Positions 1 to 12,800 are shown, numbered from the stretch's first letter. The stretch: DNA of 64,000 nt from Labrenzia sp. PHM005 (GCF_006517275.1 NZ_CP041191.1:3591001-3655000), one strand, 5' to 3'. The notes: generated from the letters alone by a model not told the origin. Translations and numbers: made by a program.

Positions 1-864
1 GCCGAAGTACTCAGCCATGAAGGTGCACCGCTCGGCGTGATCATCGGCCTGACCTTCATCCTTGCGGGCCTTGCATTCAAGATTTCCGCTGTACCGTTCC
101 ACATGTGGACGCCGGACGTTTATGAAGGGGCTCCGACGCCGGTCACGGCCTTCTTTGCAGCGGCTCCAAAGGTTGCGGCCATGGGCATGCTGGTGCGTAT
201 CGTGATTGATGCGTTCCATCCGGTGACCAGCGACTGGCAGCAGATCATCGTGTTCGTCTCCATTGCATCGATGGCCCTTGGTGCGTTTGCAGCGATTGGC
301 CAAACCAACCTGAAACGGCTGATGGCTTATTCCTCTATCGGCCACATGGGCTACGCGCTGGTTGGTCTTGCGGCCGGCACCCAGACCGGTGTGGAAGGCG
401 TGATCTTCTATATGGTTGCCTATCTCGGCATGACGCTTGGTGTGTTTGCCTGCATTCTGTCCATGCGCCGCAAGGAAGGCATGGTCGAAGAGATTGCCGA
501 CCTTTCCGGCCTGTCGCAGACCAATCTGACCATGGCTGTGGTACTGGCGCTTTTGATGTTCTCGCTGGCCGGTATTCCGCCACTGGTCGGTTTCTTCGGC
601 AAGTGGTTCGTTTTTGCCGCCGCTGTTCAAGCTGGCCTTTATCCGCTGGCGGTTATTGGTGTTCTGGCGTCTGTGGTCGGCTGTTATTACTACCTGCGCA
701 TCGTCAAGGTCATGTTCTTCGATGAACCGGCCGAAGCGTTCCAGCCGATGCCGACTGAACTGAAGGTCGTTCTTGGGCTCTCTGGCCTGTTCGTGATCTT
801 CTTCTGGGTGATGCCTGGACCGGTCGTGACCGCGGCAACAGCTGCTGCGCAGTCTTTGTTCTGA
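1..864 (+). CDS. nuoN: NADH-quinone oxidoreductase subunit N (5' truncated by window edge)
   Basis: Antiporter-like membrane-arm subunit of respiratory complex I, involved in proton translocation coupled to NADH oxidation in the inner membrane. The frame is open from base 1, so the N-terminal part lies outside the window; about 287 codons are present against a usual 480 or so. Visible landmarks are the conserved transmembrane lysine region [18 protein letters not shown] and the segment [15 protein letters not shown], both typical of NuoN/proton_antipo_M proteins, followed by several hydrophobic helices up to the C-terminus. It is followed after 16 bp by birA on the same strand, the usual arrangement at the end of the alphaproteobacterial nuo operon. 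Confidence 0.96.
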   Translation, partial: AEVLSHEGAPLGVIIGLTFILAGLAFKISAVPFHMWTPDVYEGAPTPVTAFFAAAPKVAAMGMLVRIVIDAFHPVTSDWQQIIVFVSIASMALGAFAAIGQTNLKRLMAYSSIGHMGYALVGLAAGTQTGVEGVIFYMVAYLGMTLGVFACILSMRRKEGMVEEIADLSGLSQTNLTMAVVLALLMFSLAGIPPLVGFFGKWFVFAAAVQAGLYPLAVIGVLASVVGCYYYLRIVKVMFFDEPAEAFQPMPTELKVVLGLSGLFVIFFWVMPGPVVTAATAAAQSLF

Positions 865-880
865 TGGGTGGCACCAGCGA

Positions 881-1666
881 TTGAGTAGTCAAACACCACA
901 TCGAGGTTTGGAAGGTCCGGCGCCTGGAGCGCCGGATTTTCGTTATGAGGCGCATGATACGGTTGGGTCCACCAATGCGCTCTGTTTTGGGCGTGCGGCG
1001 GCCGGACATGCTGGCAATTTGTGGATCCGCGCCGGCATTCAGACGGCGGGACGCGGCCGCAGGGGGCGGGCCTGGGATTCGCCGCATGGCAACCTCTTTG
1101 CCAGCGTACTTCTGATTGACCCGGCGCCACTCGACCGGATTGGCGAATTACCGCTGATTTCTGCAGTTGCCCTTGCCGAGGCCGTTGACAAGGCCGCCGG
1201 AACATTCCAATTGGTGTCGCTTAAGTGGCCAAACGATCTTCTGGTCGAGGGCGCAAAACTCTCCGGCATTCTGCTGGAAGCAGAAACACTGGAAAATGGC
1301 CGTTTGGCAGCGGTGATGGGGTTTGGCGTCAACTGCGTTTCTCACCCAGATCCCGCGCTTTACCGGGCCACCGATCTGCGCAGTCTGGGCTATCAGGTGA
1401 GTGCTGACCGGCTATTCGAGGCGCTTGCAGAGACGCTGGTCAGTTATCTGGCAACATGGAAACAACCTGATGGCTTTGACCGGATCCGCCGGCAATGGCT
1501 GAAACGGGCGGCCCATTTGGGCCAGCAAATTACGGTCAAAGCCGCTCAGGAAGAGATTACCGGCATATTTGACGATCTGGATGCGCGCGGCCACCTGGTC
1601 TTAAAACTTCAGGATGGCCGGAAACGGACCATTTATGCAGGCGATGTATTTTTATCCGGCGAATAA
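881..1666 (+). CDS. birA: Biotin--[acetyl-CoA-carboxylase] ligase
   Basis: Attaches biotin to the carboxyl carrier protein of biotin-dependent carboxylases. The 261-residue protein carries the ligase core: DTVGSTN near residue 28, the biotin/ATP loop AGRGRRGRAWDSPHGN near residues 54-69, the motif KWPNDLLVEGAKLSGIL near 112, and a C-terminal SH3-like domain ending in YAGDVFLSGE. There is no N-terminal DNA-binding domain, so it is the monofunctional (class I) type without repressor activity. The start is a TTG 16 bp after nuoN; no ATG was found ahead of the ligase core in this frame, so the exact start is uncertain by some codons. Probably co-transcribed with nuoN and the downstream ribonuclease gene. 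Confidence 0.93.
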   Translation: MSSQTPHRGLEGPAPGAPDFRYEAHDTVGSTNALCFGRAAAGHAGNLWIRAGIQTAGRGRRGRAWDSPHGNLFASVLLIDPAPLDRIGELPLISAVALAEAVDKAAGTFQLVSLKWPNDLLVEGAKLSGILLEAETLENGRLAAVMGFGVNCVSHPDPALYRATDLRSLGYQVSADRLFEALAETLVSYLATWKQPDGFDRIRRQWLKRAAHLGQQITVKAAQEEITGIFDDLDARGHLVLKLQDGRKRTIYAGDVFLSGE

Positions 1667-1711
1667 CAGCCGGACAGTTCCCTCTCTGCTTGAGAGGGGT
1701 AGGAGATTTTG

Positions 1712-3388
1712 ATGGCTTCGGCCAAAGACAAAAACGATATTGTGTTCCTGCCGCTCGGCGGCGTCGGTGAAATCGGCATGAACCTCGGCCTTTACGGCTA
1801 TGGGCCGGAAGGCAACCGCACTTGGTTGATTGTCGACTGCGGCGTCAGCTTTGCAGGCCCCGAACTGCCGGGCATCGATTTGATCATGCCGGACATCAAG
1901 TTTCTGGAAGACGAGGTCGACAATATCGCCGGCATGGTGATCACCCATGCCCATGAAGATCACTACGGTGCGATCCTGCATCTGTGGCCTTACCTGAAAG
2001 TGCCGGTGTATGCGACTGCCTTTACGGCCGGCTTGCTTGCCGCCAAGACTGAAAGTGAACCGGGCGCTGAAGAGGTGCCGGTCACGGTCGTACGCCAGGG
2101 CGAACGGCACCAGATCGGACCGTTTGATGTTGAATTTGTCGCGATGGCGCATTCAATTCCAGAACCTTGTGCTTTGGCAATCCGCACGCCGGCAGGAATG
2201 GTGCTTCATACCGGCGACTGGAAGATCGACAAGTCTCCTGGCATCGGGCATCCAATCGACCTGGACCGTCTGGCCGAGCTCGGCCGGGAAGGGGTGATGG
2301 CCCTGGTCTGCGACAGCACCAATGCCGTGCGCGACGGCGTCAGCCCGAGTGAAGCCGATGTCGCGGCTGAATTGACCAAAGTGATGGCGGGTGCAAAGAA
2401 CAGGGTTGCGGTTACGACCTTTGCCTCGAACGTTGCCCGAATCCGCGCCATTGCTGTGGCGGCAAAGGCTAACAACAGAGACGTTGTTGTGGTTGGCCGA
2501 TCCATGCACCGGGCGATCGAAGTCGCCAACGAACTGGAATACCTCGACGGCTTGCCGGCGTTTCACGATGAAGAAGCTTTTGGCTATTTGCCGCGGGATA
2601 AGGCCGTGCTGCTGTGCACCGGATCACAAGGGGAAAACCGGGCGGCGCTTGCGCGCATTGCCACCGGTGATCACCGCAATATTGCGCTGACCAAAGGCGA
2701 CATGGTGATATTTTCCTCGCGCACCATTCCCGGCAATGAAAAGGACGTTGGAGCGGTTCTCAACAATCTTGCCGACAAGGACATTGAGATCGTCACCGAC
2801 AAGGATGCTCTGGTGCATGTCTCTGGCCACCCGCGCCGGGGCGAGTTGGAGCAACTCTATAAATTGGTACAGCCGAAAGTCGTGCTTCCTGTGCACGGCG
2901 AACCGTTGCATCTTGCCGCTCATGCTGCGTTTGCGAAGGAGCAGGGTGTTCCGGAGGTTATTCGCGGCAAAAATGGGGACATCATCCGCCTTGTGGCCGG
3001 ACGGGCTGCAGTCATTGACGAGGCACCGTTCGGCATTCTGGTCAAGGACGGCAGCATTCTGGATGATCCGGAAGTCACCGGGGTGCGTGAACGGCGCAAA
3101 CTGTCTTATGCCGGTGCCGCGATCATCACGCTGGTGGTCAATCGGTCTGGTGAGCTCTTGGATGATCCGCATGCGGTTCTGCTTGGCCTGCCGGATACAG
3201 ACGACGACGGTGAGCCAATGGAAGAGATTGTCACGAAAGCCGTGGTCGGCGCGGTGACCAGCATTCCGAAGGCCCGGCGCAAGGACAAGGATTTGATCGC
3301 GGAAGCGGCTCGCCGTGCGGCCCGCGCAGAGATCCTGGATGTCTGGGGCAAAAAGACGCTCTGCAAGGTGGTTGTGACCCGTCTTTAG
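1712..3388 (+). CDS. rnj: Ribonuclease J
   Basis: Metallo-beta-lactamase/beta-CASP ribonuclease with 5'-3' exo- and endonuclease activity in RNA maturation and decay; cytoplasmic. The metal-binding signature THAHEDHYGA sits near residues 75-84, further metal ligands in HTGDWKID near residue 167, and the beta-CASP HVSGHPRRGE and LPVHGEPLH motifs near 370-400. Length (558 aa) is normal for the family. ATG at 1712 is preferred over the adjacent TTG because AGGAG lies 6 bp upstream. The gene is the usual neighbour of birA and mce in alphaproteobacteria. Confidence 0.95.
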   Translation: MASAKDKNDIVFLPLGGVGEIGMNLGLYGYGPEGNRTWLIVDCGVSFAGPELPGIDLIMPDIKFLEDEVDNIAGMVITHAHEDHYGAILHLWPYLKVPVYATAFTAGLLAAKTESEPGAEEVPVTVVRQGERHQIGPFDVEFVAMAHSIPEPCALAIRTPAGMVLHTGDWKIDKSPGIGHPIDLDRLAELGREGVMALVCDSTNAVRDGVSPSEADVAAELTKVMAGAKNRVAVTTFASNVARIRAIAVAAKANNRDVVVVGRSMHRAIEVANELEYLDGLPAFHDEEAFGYLPRDKAVLLCTGSQGENRAALARIATGDHRNIALTKGDMVIFSSRTIPGNEKDVGAVLNNLADKDIEIVTDKDALVHVSGHPRRGELEQLYKLVQPKVVLPVHGEPLHLAAHAAFAKEQGVPEVIRGKNGDIIRLVAGRAAVIDEAPFGILVKDGSILDDPEVTGVRERRKLSYAGAAIITLVVNRSGELLDDPHAVLLGLPDTDDDGEPMEEIVTKAVVGAVTSIPKARRKDKDLIAEAARRAARAEILDVWGKKTLCKVVVTRL

Positions 3389-3435
3389 ATTTGGTGCGGT
3401 TGAACAGGAACCGCCGTGTTTGTGGAGGAATTGAT

Positions 3436-3840
3436 ATGATCGGACGGCTCAATCACGTTGCCATCGCGGTATCGGACATCGAAGCGGCGACCGCGACCTA
3501 TCGGGATACCCTTGGTGCAGATGTCTCTGCCAAGGAAAAACAGCCCGATCATGGCGTTTCGACCGTGTTCATCAACTTGCCGAACACGAAAATCGAACTA
3601 CTTGAGCCCTTGGGTGACGATTCGCCGATCGCCAAGTTCCTGGAAAAGAACCCGTCCGGTGGTATTCACCATGTCTGTTATGAGGTCGAAGACATCATCG
3701 CGGCGCGGGACAAGCTGGTGGCCGAGGGCGCCCGGGTACTGGGCAATGGCGAACCGAAGATTGGTGCTCATGGCAAACCGGTGCTGTTCCTTCATCCGAA
3801 GGACTTTTTGGGCACCTTGACCGAATTGGAAGAGGCGTAA
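3436..3840 (+). CDS. mce: Methylmalonyl-CoA epimerase
   Basis: Interconverts (R)- and (S)-methylmalonyl-CoA in propionyl-CoA assimilation via the B12-dependent mutase. The 134-residue protein is a VOC-fold (glyoxalase-like) enzyme: first beta-alpha-beta module starting GRLNHVAIAVSDIE, second starting GGIHHVCYEVEDI, and a C-terminal metal/catalytic region LHPKDFLGTLTELEE. ATG 3436 is chosen because it starts directly before the first VOC strand and has GGAGG 8 bp upstream; the frame stays open further upstream without homology. It is followed by the DUF1467 gene after 4 bp, an arrangement common in Hyphomicrobiales. Confidence 0.93.
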   Translation: MIGRLNHVAIAVSDIEAATATYRDTLGADVSAKEKQPDHGVSTVFINLPNTKIELLEPLGDDSPIAKFLEKNPSGGIHHVCYEVEDIIAARDKLVAEGARVLGNGEPKIGAHGKPVLFLHPKDFLGTLTELEEA

Positions 3841-3844
3841 ACAC

Positions 3845-4135
3845 ATGTCGGTGGCGTTCAGCCTGGCAATCTTTTTTATGATGTGGTGGATCATCCTGTT
3901 TGCGATGCTGCCGTTTGGCATGCGCCGCACGCAGGAAGAAGCCGGAGAGGTGATTCCCGGTTCCGAGGCCAGTGCCCCTGAACGCCCCCGGATGCTGCGC
4001 GTTGTCATCCTGACGACAGTTGTGACCTGTGCTTTGTTTGCCGCCTATCATTATCTGCGGGCTTCGGGTTTCGGGCTGGATGATATCCCGTTTTTGACAC
4101 CGCCGAGCGACAGTTACGCCAAGCCGGGCGGGTGA
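3845..4135 (+). CDS. DUF1467 family small membrane protein
   Basis: A 96-residue predicted inner-membrane protein with one hydrophobic helix at residues 4-26 (LAIFFMMWWIILFAMLPFG) and a second at about 49-68. The opening block followed by GMRRTQEE is characteristic of the DUF1467 family, found almost only in alphaproteobacteria next to mce and proS. No biochemical function is known to me. It starts 4 bp after mce, so translational coupling is likely. The C-terminal SDSYAKPGG is the short soluble tail. Confidence 0.85.
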   Translation: MSVAFSLAIFFMMWWIILFAMLPFGMRRTQEEAGEVIPGSEASAPERPRMLRVVILTTVVTCALFAAYHYLRASGFGLDDIPFLTPPSDSYAKPGG

Positions 4136-4167
4136 GAAGGCATTTCTTGTAAGGCGGGATCATCGGC

Positions 4168-4788
4168 ATGAACCTCGATTTGATCGGCAGCATCAACGCT
4201 GCACGGCAGGCTGCCGGGTTTCTATCTCTTGAAGAGACTGTTGCGCTTGGTGAGCGCGGAAACCGGATCCTGGATCCGTTTTCCATTCTGATTTCCAACG
4301 GGGTTCATCTCGGCGAAGGCAATACCATTTATCCCGGCTGCACATTGCGGGCAGAGGGAGAGGCAGAAATTGTCATCGGCAATGGCAATCTGTTTCATTC
4401 CGGAACCTTGATTGAAGCCAGCGCGGGCCCGGTCAGAATCGGTAACTGCAATCAATTTGGCGAGGGCGGCTTTACTGCAAAAACCAATCAACCGGGATCA
4501 AGTATTAAGATAGACAACAAAGGCCGCTTCCTGAACAACCCATCTGTATTCGGGAAAACGGAGCTCCAAGATGGTTCGCAGATCCTGGGAAATATCTCAG
4601 TCATTTCCTGCGTATTAGGTGCCGGAAGTTCCTTTGAAGACCCGGATCCGGATTTACGAGCCGGGCTCCTGAAAGGCTCTGGTATTGCCAAGAACCTTTC
4701 TGTTCCTGCCGGTCACGTCATTCAGGGGCAGGGAACCTTCGAGCAAGACCAAATGGTTCTGCAATCCACCTTTCATCCGATAAGGTGA
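4168..4788 (+). CDS. Left-handed beta-helix (hexapeptide repeat) protein, dynactin-p27/gamma-carbonic-anhydrase-like
   Basis: A 206-residue protein whose centre (about residues 40-165) is built of hexapeptide-type repeats such as GNTIYPGCTLRAEGEAEIVI and VRIGNCNQFGEGGF, so it probably folds as a left-handed parallel beta-helix trimer. The layout resembles DCTN6-like/acetyltransferase-superfamily proteins; I see no acyltransferase catalytic histidine I could assign. It sits between DUF1467 and proS, where many relatives have no gene, so it may be a lineage-specific addition. It starts 32 bp after DUF1467 and may share that transcript. Function unknown. Confidence 0.75.
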   Translation: MNLDLIGSINAARQAAGFLSLEETVALGERGNRILDPFSILISNGVHLGEGNTIYPGCTLRAEGEAEIVIGNGNLFHSGTLIEASAGPVRIGNCNQFGEGGFTAKTNQPGSSIKIDNKGRFLNNPSVFGKTELQDGSQILGNISVISCVLGAGSSFEDPDPDLRAGLLKGSGIAKNLSVPAGHVIQGQGTFEQDQMVLQSTFHPIR

Positions 4789-4861
4789 CTATCAAAATAA
4801 TGTTTGATCGGATTCGACCATTTTTCGGATCTCTCGCGACCCAATCCCAAAAACTTCCAAA

Positions 4862-4892
4862 GAAAAAAGGCAGAGCTGAAAGCTCTGCCTTG
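4862..4892 (-). terminator. Rho-independent terminator on the minus strand
   Basis: Perfect 11-bp stem AAGGCAGAGCT / AGCTCTGCCTT (4867-4877 with 4881-4891) and a 3-nt loop. Read on the minus strand it is followed by a run of six T, whereas the plus strand lacks a T-tract after it. No minus-strand protein gene ends here, so it argues for a minus-strand RNA. Confidence 0.75.
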
Positions 4893-5063
4893 AAAAAGTT
4901 CCGCGTCTAAATTGACTCCGTTCCCTCGCGTGCCGGTGTTCCGGCTTGACGGGGCGGCTGCTGCCGTAAAGGCGCGCCTGGTGTCCTTCCTCCCAAGACT
5001 CAGACCGCGATGTCCATAAGCTCCTGACATTACTGCCGTGGCTTTTTTATTATGGAAACGGAA
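4862..5063 (-). ncRNA. Candidate structured small RNA with its own terminator
   Basis: The 550-bp gap between the beta-helix gene and proS contains, read on the minus strand, a ten-base arm UUCCGUUUCC (5063-5054) that can pair with GGGAACGGAG (4925-4916) through Watson-Crick and G-U pairs. The enclosed ~130 nt contain two small hairpins (5010-5030, ATGTC/GACAT; 4932-4945, GCCGG-4-nt-CCGGC). A U-tailed hairpin follows directly. A closing stem around a 150-200-nt body is reminiscent of 6S RNA, but I do not recognise its sequence core. No convincing reading frame covers the stretch. Confidence 0.42.
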
Positions 5064-5158
5064 CCTAGCTGATTGTTTCAGCATTGTCACCTATTTGTCG
5101 TGCCAAGCCTAATTTTTTTGCTTGCCTAATTCCCTTGCGTCGCAAATTGCGAATTTGA

Positions 5159-5191
5159 AGCCATTTCCATGGGGTGGAAATGAGCTGGCTA
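5159..5191. other. Inverted repeat upstream of proS
   Basis: An inverted repeat AGCC-ATTTCCA / TGGAAAT-(GA)-GCTGGCT lies about 150 bp before proS, in a region with no gene. It could form a leader hairpin of the proS transcript. No T-tract follows, so it is not a standard terminator. Function unknown. Confidence 0.3.
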
Positions 5192-5337
5192 ATGTCTGGA
5201 GGTGGCCGTTTTTTTGGGAGTCAAAGAGGCAAATATTGCAAAACTCAGCCAGACAGTGCGTTTGGACTTGTGTTTGAACCCAGCTTGCGGTTTGACTGCG
5301 CACAAAACCGGCAATGCCCATAGTCTGAGAGTGCATA

Positions 5338-6666
5338 ATGCGTCTGTCCCGATATTTTCTGCCCATCTTGAAAGAAACTCCCAAAGAAGCGGAAATCGTC
5401 TCCCACCGCCTGATGCTCAGGGCCGGGATGATCCGCCAGCAGTCTGCTGGAATCTATTCCTGGCTGCCGCTGGGGTTGAAGGTCTTGCGCAAGATTGAAA
5501 GGATCGTCGAAGAAGAGCAGGCACGGGCCGGCGCTATCCAGCTGTTGATGCCGACCATCCAGCCGGCGGACTTGTGGCGTGAAAGCGGGCGCTATGATGC
5601 GTATGGCAAGGAGATGCTGCGCATCACCGACCGGCACGAACGCGAGATGCTGTTTGGCCCGACCAACGAGGAGATGATCACCGACATCTTCCGCAGTTAT
5701 GTGCGTTCTTACAAGGACCTGCCGCTGAACCTCTACCACATCCAGTGGAAGTTCCGCGATGAAGTCCGTCCGCGCTTCGGCATCATGCGTGGCCGCGAAT
5801 TCCTGATGAAGGATGCTTATTCCTTCGATCTTGATCAGGAAGCCGCCCGACATTCCTATAACCGGATGTTTGTGGCCTACCTGCGGACTTTCGACCGGAT
5901 GGGGCTGAAAGCCATCCCGATGAAAGCCGACACCGGCCCGATCGGCGGGGATCTCAGCCACGAGTTCATCATTCTTGCTGACACCGGTGAAAGCGAGGTC
6001 TTTCTCGACAAGTCGCTTCTGGAAATGCCGATCCCGGCCGATGATACGGATTTCTCCTCAGATCTCAGCCCGATTGTCGCCTCCTGGACAACGCCCTACG
6101 CGGCGACCGATGAGATGCACGACGCTGCAGCGTTTGAGGCCTTGCCGAACGATGGAAAAGTGTCCGCCCGCGGCATTGAGGTCGGCCACATCTTCTACTT
6201 CGGCACCAAGTATTCCGATGCCATGGGCGCGAAAGTTGCCACCGGCGAAGGTACCGAAGTCCCGGTTCACATGGGCTCTTACGGCGTCGGGGTTTCCCGT
6301 CTTCTTGGCGCCTTGATTGAAGCCAACCATGATGACAACGGGATCATCTGGCCAAAATCAGTCGCCCCGTTCCATGTCGGCATCATCAACATGCGCCCGG
6401 GAGATGATCTGACCGACCCGGCGTGTGAAGACCTTTATGCCAAGCTGGAAGCGGCGGGCATCGAAGTGCTTTACGACGATACCGACAATCGGGCAGGGGC
6501 GAAGTTCGCCACCATGGATTTGATTGGTCTGCCGTTCCAGGTCGTCGCCGGTCCACGTGGCCTGAAAGACGGCCTTTTGGAAGTCAAGGACCGCGCAACT
6601 GGGGAAAAGGAAATGCTGACCCCGGAAGCAACCTTGAACAAGCTGACCGCGGCATTGACGGACTGA
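5338..6666 (+). CDS. proS: Prolyl-tRNA synthetase, short alphaproteobacterial type
   Basis: Class II aminoacyl-tRNA synthetase charging tRNA-Pro. The 442-residue chain has motif 1 ([19 protein letters not shown], near residue 43), motif 2 ([21 protein letters not shown], near 136-156), motif 3 ([16 protein letters not shown], near 310-325) and a C-terminal anticodon-binding domain. Between motifs 2 and 3 the large (about 180-residue) editing insertion of E. coli-type ProS is absent; only a short linker is present, as expected for alphaproteobacteria, which must clear mischarged Ala-tRNA-Pro by a separate deacylase. Start ATG 5338. It precedes lolC by 80 bp on the same strand. Confidence 0.96.
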   Translation: MRLSRYFLPILKETPKEAEIVSHRLMLRAGMIRQQSAGIYSWLPLGLKVLRKIERIVEEEQARAGAIQLLMPTIQPADLWRESGRYDAYGKEMLRITDRHEREMLFGPTNEEMITDIFRSYVRSYKDLPLNLYHIQWKFRDEVRPRFGIMRGREFLMKDAYSFDLDQEAARHSYNRMFVAYLRTFDRMGLKAIPMKADTGPIGGDLSHEFIILADTGESEVFLDKSLLEMPIPADDTDFSSDLSPIVASWTTPYAATDEMHDAAAFEALPNDGKVSARGIEVGHIFYFGTKYSDAMGAKVATGEGTEVPVHMGSYGVGVSRLLGALIEANHDDNGIIWPKSVAPFHVGIINMRPGDDLTDPACEDLYAKLEAAGIEVLYDDTDNRAGAKFATMDLIGLPFQVVAGPRGLKDGLLEVKDRATGEKEMLTPEATLNKLTAALTD

Positions 6667-6746
6667 TCTTGTCCGGTGATCCTCGGGGGCGGGGAATCGG
6701 CCGCGGGTAACTGCGGCTGCCGGGGCGTTGCGGAAATGGATGGACT

Positions 6747-8051
6747 ATGACAGCGGTAGACACTGCGGACGACAACGCGAGCCGGGATATGGCGCAGCCA
6801 ACACGCCCCTTTTCGCCCTTTGAATGGATGATTGCCGGCCGGTATTTGCGCTCGCGCCGGAGAGAAACCTTCATTTCGGTGATTGCCGGATTTTCTTTTG
6901 CCGGCATCATGCTGGGGGTCGCCACGCTGATCATCGTCATGGCGGTGATGAACGGCTTCCGGTCTGAACTCCTTGGCAAGATCCTTGGCATCAATGGCCA
7001 CATGCTGATCCAGCCGATCGATCAGCCGCTCAATGACTATGACGCTGTCGCCGGGCGCCTGGAAGGTGTGCCGGATGTCATCAGTGCGATTCCCTTCGTT
7101 GAAGGCCAGGCGCTTGTGTCCGGTCCTGCTGGTAACCTCGGCGCCCTGGTGCGCGGTCTTTACGAGCGGGATCTGCGCCGGGTGCCGCTGGTCGCTAACA
7201 ACTTGCGGGCTGGATCGCTCGATGGCTTTGACGCGGGTGAGGGGGTTGCGATTGGGTCCCGCATGGCCCAGCAGCTTGGCATTACGCTCGGCGACAACAT
7301 CACCATCATTTCTCCGCGTGGCAGTGTCACGCCCATGGGGGTGACACCGCGGCTCAAGGCCTATCCGGTGACGGCGATCTTCGAGATCGGCATGAGCGAA
7401 TATGATGCGACATTCCTGTTTATGCCGCTGCCCGAATCCCAAGCCTATTTCAATATGGACGGCATCACGACCGGCATCGAAGTTTATGTGACCGACCCGG
7501 ACAACGTCGGCAACATGCTGCGCGCCATTGAGGATGCTGCAGACCGGCCTGCCTTCGTCACCGATTGGCGCCAGCGCAACGTCACGTTCTTTTCTGCCCT
7601 TGAGGTGGAGCGCAATGTGATGTTCATCATCCTGACACTGATCGTTTTGGTGGCTGCACTCAACATCATTTCCGGGCTGATCATGCTGGTGAAAGACAAA
7701 GGCCACGATATTGCGATCTTGCGCACGATGGGCGCGACCCGCGGCGCCATCATGCGGATCTTCCTGATCACAGGGGCTAGCATCGGCTGTGTCGGCACGC
7801 TGGCCGGGTTTGTCCTCGGGCTGATTGTCTGCCTCAATATCGAAAGCATCCGGCAGTTCGTTTCCTGGCTGACGGCGACGCAATTGTTTGACCCGACACT
7901 TTATTTCCTGTCGAAACTGCCCGCGGAAATCGACAGCGGGGAAACGCTCACGGTGCTGGTTATGGCGCTGGTTCTGTCTCTTCTGGCAACACTCTACCCC
8001 GCCTGGCGGGCCGCCCGGCTCGATCCGGTCGAAGCCCTGAGATACGAATAG
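6747..8051 (+). CDS. lolC: Lipoprotein-releasing ABC transporter, membrane subunit LolC/LolE
   Basis: Integral membrane subunit of the Lol complex, which extracts outer-membrane lipoproteins from the inner membrane using the energy of LolD. The 434-residue protein has an N-terminal transmembrane helix near residues 47-70, a periplasmic MacB-like domain (about 75-285) and three C-terminal FtsX-type helices, ending in [19 protein letters not shown], the classic end of FtsX/LolC proteins. Only one membrane subunit gene precedes lolD, as is common in alphaproteobacteria, so it probably serves as both LolC and LolE in a homodimer. It ends 10 bp before lolD. Confidence 0.94.
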   Translation: MTAVDTADDNASRDMAQPTRPFSPFEWMIAGRYLRSRRRETFISVIAGFSFAGIMLGVATLIIVMAVMNGFRSELLGKILGINGHMLIQPIDQPLNDYDAVAGRLEGVPDVISAIPFVEGQALVSGPAGNLGALVRGLYERDLRRVPLVANNLRAGSLDGFDAGEGVAIGSRMAQQLGITLGDNITIISPRGSVTPMGVTPRLKAYPVTAIFEIGMSEYDATFLFMPLPESQAYFNMDGITTGIEVYVTDPDNVGNMLRAIEDAADRPAFVTDWRQRNVTFFSALEVERNVMFIILTLIVLVAALNIISGLIMLVKDKGHDIAILRTMGATRGAIMRIFLITGASIGCVGTLAGFVLGLIVCLNIESIRQFVSWLTATQLFDPTLYFLSKLPAEIDSGETLTVLVMALVLSLLATLYPAWRAARLDPVEALRYE

Positions 8052-8061
8052 GAGCGGTGAG

Positions 8062-8781
8062 ATGAACCAAGTTGTTGATCCGCGCCAGGCACCCCGCCTG
8101 AAACCCGCGGCAATTGAACTGGCTGGCATTGAACGCGCCTATGACGAGGGCGATCAGAAACTCCATGTTCTGAATGGTGCCAACTTGCGCATTGAAGCTG
8201 GTGAGATGGTCGCGCTGGTTGCGCCGTCCGGTACCGGCAAATCAACCTTGCTGCATATTGCCGGGCTCTTGGAACAACCGGACGCGGGCGATGTGTTTTT
8301 AGGCGATGTCAATTGCACCGATCTTTCCGACGATGAACGCACGGCCATCCGGCGCAACGACATCGGCTTTGTTTATCAGTTTCATCACCTCCTGCCGGAG
8401 TTTACCGCGCAGGAGAACATCATGATGCCGCAGATGATCCGCGGCCTTTCCAAAAAAGTTGCCGCCGAACGCGCCGATGAGCTGCTTTCTTATATGCGCC
8501 TTGCCGACCGCGGCAGCCACCGGCCATCAGAACTCTCCGGCGGCGAGCAGCAGCGTGTTGCGGTCGCCCGGGCCGTTGCCAATGCCCCGCGCATCCTGCT
8601 GCTTGATGAGCCGACCGGGAACCTGGATCCGAAGACGGCCAATTACGTCTTTGATGCTCTGTCGGCTCTGGTGCGGGCTTCTGGTGTGGCCACCATATTT
8701 GCCACGCACAATTTGGAGCTTGCCGGCCGTATGGACCGGGCGATCACCTTGTCCGCCGGACTGGTCCAGCCGCTCAGATAA
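8062..8781 (+). CDS. lolD: Lipoprotein-releasing ABC transporter ATPase LolD
   Basis: ATPase of the Lol lipoprotein export complex on the cytoplasmic face of the inner membrane. In 239 residues it shows Walker A (APSGTGKST, near 53), a Q-loop ([17 protein letters not shown]), the ABC signature [14 protein letters not shown] near 155-168, Walker [13 protein letters not shown] near 177-188 and the switch histidine in [10 protein letters not shown] good Shine-Dalgarno (GGAGCGGTGAG) precedes ATG 8062, just after the lolC stop, so the two genes are an operon. Confidence 0.95.
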   Translation: MNQVVDPRQAPRLKPAAIELAGIERAYDEGDQKLHVLNGANLRIEAGEMVALVAPSGTGKSTLLHIAGLLEQPDAGDVFLGDVNCTDLSDDERTAIRRNDIGFVYQFHHLLPEFTAQENIMMPQMIRGLSKKVAAERADELLSYMRLADRGSHRPSELSGGEQQRVAVARAVANAPRILLLDEPTGNLDPKTANYVFDALSALVRASGVATIFATHNLELAGRMDRAITLSAGLVQPLR

Positions 8782-8899
8782 CCGGTTTTTCATCTCGAGT
8801 CGGGGTCCCTTGTGGACGCCTTGGTCGGTAGGAACAAAGCAAAAACGCAAAGATTTCTGCGGGTCTTATACAATTCAGATCAAGGAGAACAAAAAGGGC

Positions 8900-8929
8900 T
8901 TGCAAAAAGAACATAAATGGAACATGTTT
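8900..8929 (+). promoter_or_regulatory. Promoter with embedded LexA (SOS) box
   Basis: GAAC-ATAAATG-GAAC (8909-8923) is an exact match to the alphaproteobacterial SOS box GAAC-N7-GAAC. A -35-like TTGCAA (8900-8905) lies just upstream and a weak -10 (CATGTT, 8923-8928) 17 bp further. The arrangement copies that of the lexA promoter, where the box also sits between TTGCAG and the -10. It points at the 32-codon gene starting at 8960. Confidence 0.72.
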
Positions 8930-8959
8930 AGCGTATCGAAAGAAAGTTTGGAGAGTGTG

Positions 8960-9058
8960 ATGTTCTATTTCGCGCGTGACTGTGCTGCTCTTGCATCCCT
9001 GGTTTCTTTTGGCGTGACCCTGGCGGTCTGGGGCGATGTGATCCTGTCCGCGGGCTGA
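8960..9058 (+). CDS. SOS-regulated 32-residue membrane peptide (SidA-like candidate)
   Basis: A 32-codon reading frame, ATG 8960 to TGA 9058, lies in the 520-bp gap between lolD and dnaE. The peptide has a short polar start (MFYFARDC) followed by about 20 mostly hydrophobic residues (AALASLVSFGVTLAVWGDVI), enough for one transmembrane helix. GGAGAG stands 5 bp before the start codon, and an exact SOS box with promoter-like hexamers lies 37 bp upstream. Small single-helix peptides induced by LexA and blocking division are known, such as SidA of Caulobacter, which acts on the FtsW/FtsN divisome. Size, topology and SOS control fit that class; I infer a division inhibitor without having aligned sequences. 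Confidence 0.62.
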   Translation: MFYFARDCAALASLVSFGVTLAVWGDVILSAG

Positions 9059-9305
9059 TCGGTGCCTGATTTTTGTCCTGTCCGGCGGGCCGCTGGTCTG
9101 ACGGACAGTGTTCCAAAGCCGCATATTTTAGTGTGGCAGATCAATTCACAGCTGGAAAAGCAGAGGTCTGAGCAGGCGTGCTCTGGTCAAGGCGTTTGCG
9201 GCTGATTAAAGAACAGCGGTGACAACCGCGCTGGCGGCTGGACGGAACGCGATGCAAGCGTTTCACTAAGAGCGAAGATTCGCCTAGGCCTTTGAAGGTG
9301 CCGCC

Positions 9306-12800
<3,495 letters not shown>

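Noticed and set aside
4862..5063. Assigning the candidate RNA as 4.5S RNA, tmRNA or RNase P RNA
   Set aside because: The 4.5S loop motif, a tmRNA tag or acceptor arm, and conserved RNase P blocks are missing; 6S RNA remains possible but unproven.
4773..5090. 105-codon minus-strand frame downstream of the beta-helix gene
   Set aside because: It crosses a perfect terminator hairpin and the candidate RNA and has no protein-like domains; the RNA interpretation fits better.
6471..8129. 552-codon open frame on the minus strand across proS and lolC
   Set aside because: It lies opposite two well-supported genes; the translation is His/Arg/Asp-rich low-complexity without domains, as expected for antisense of GC-rich coding DNA.
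9077..9107. CTGTCCG / CGGACAG inverted repeat after the small SOS gene as a terminator
   Set aside because: The loop is long (about 17 nt) and no T-tract follows.
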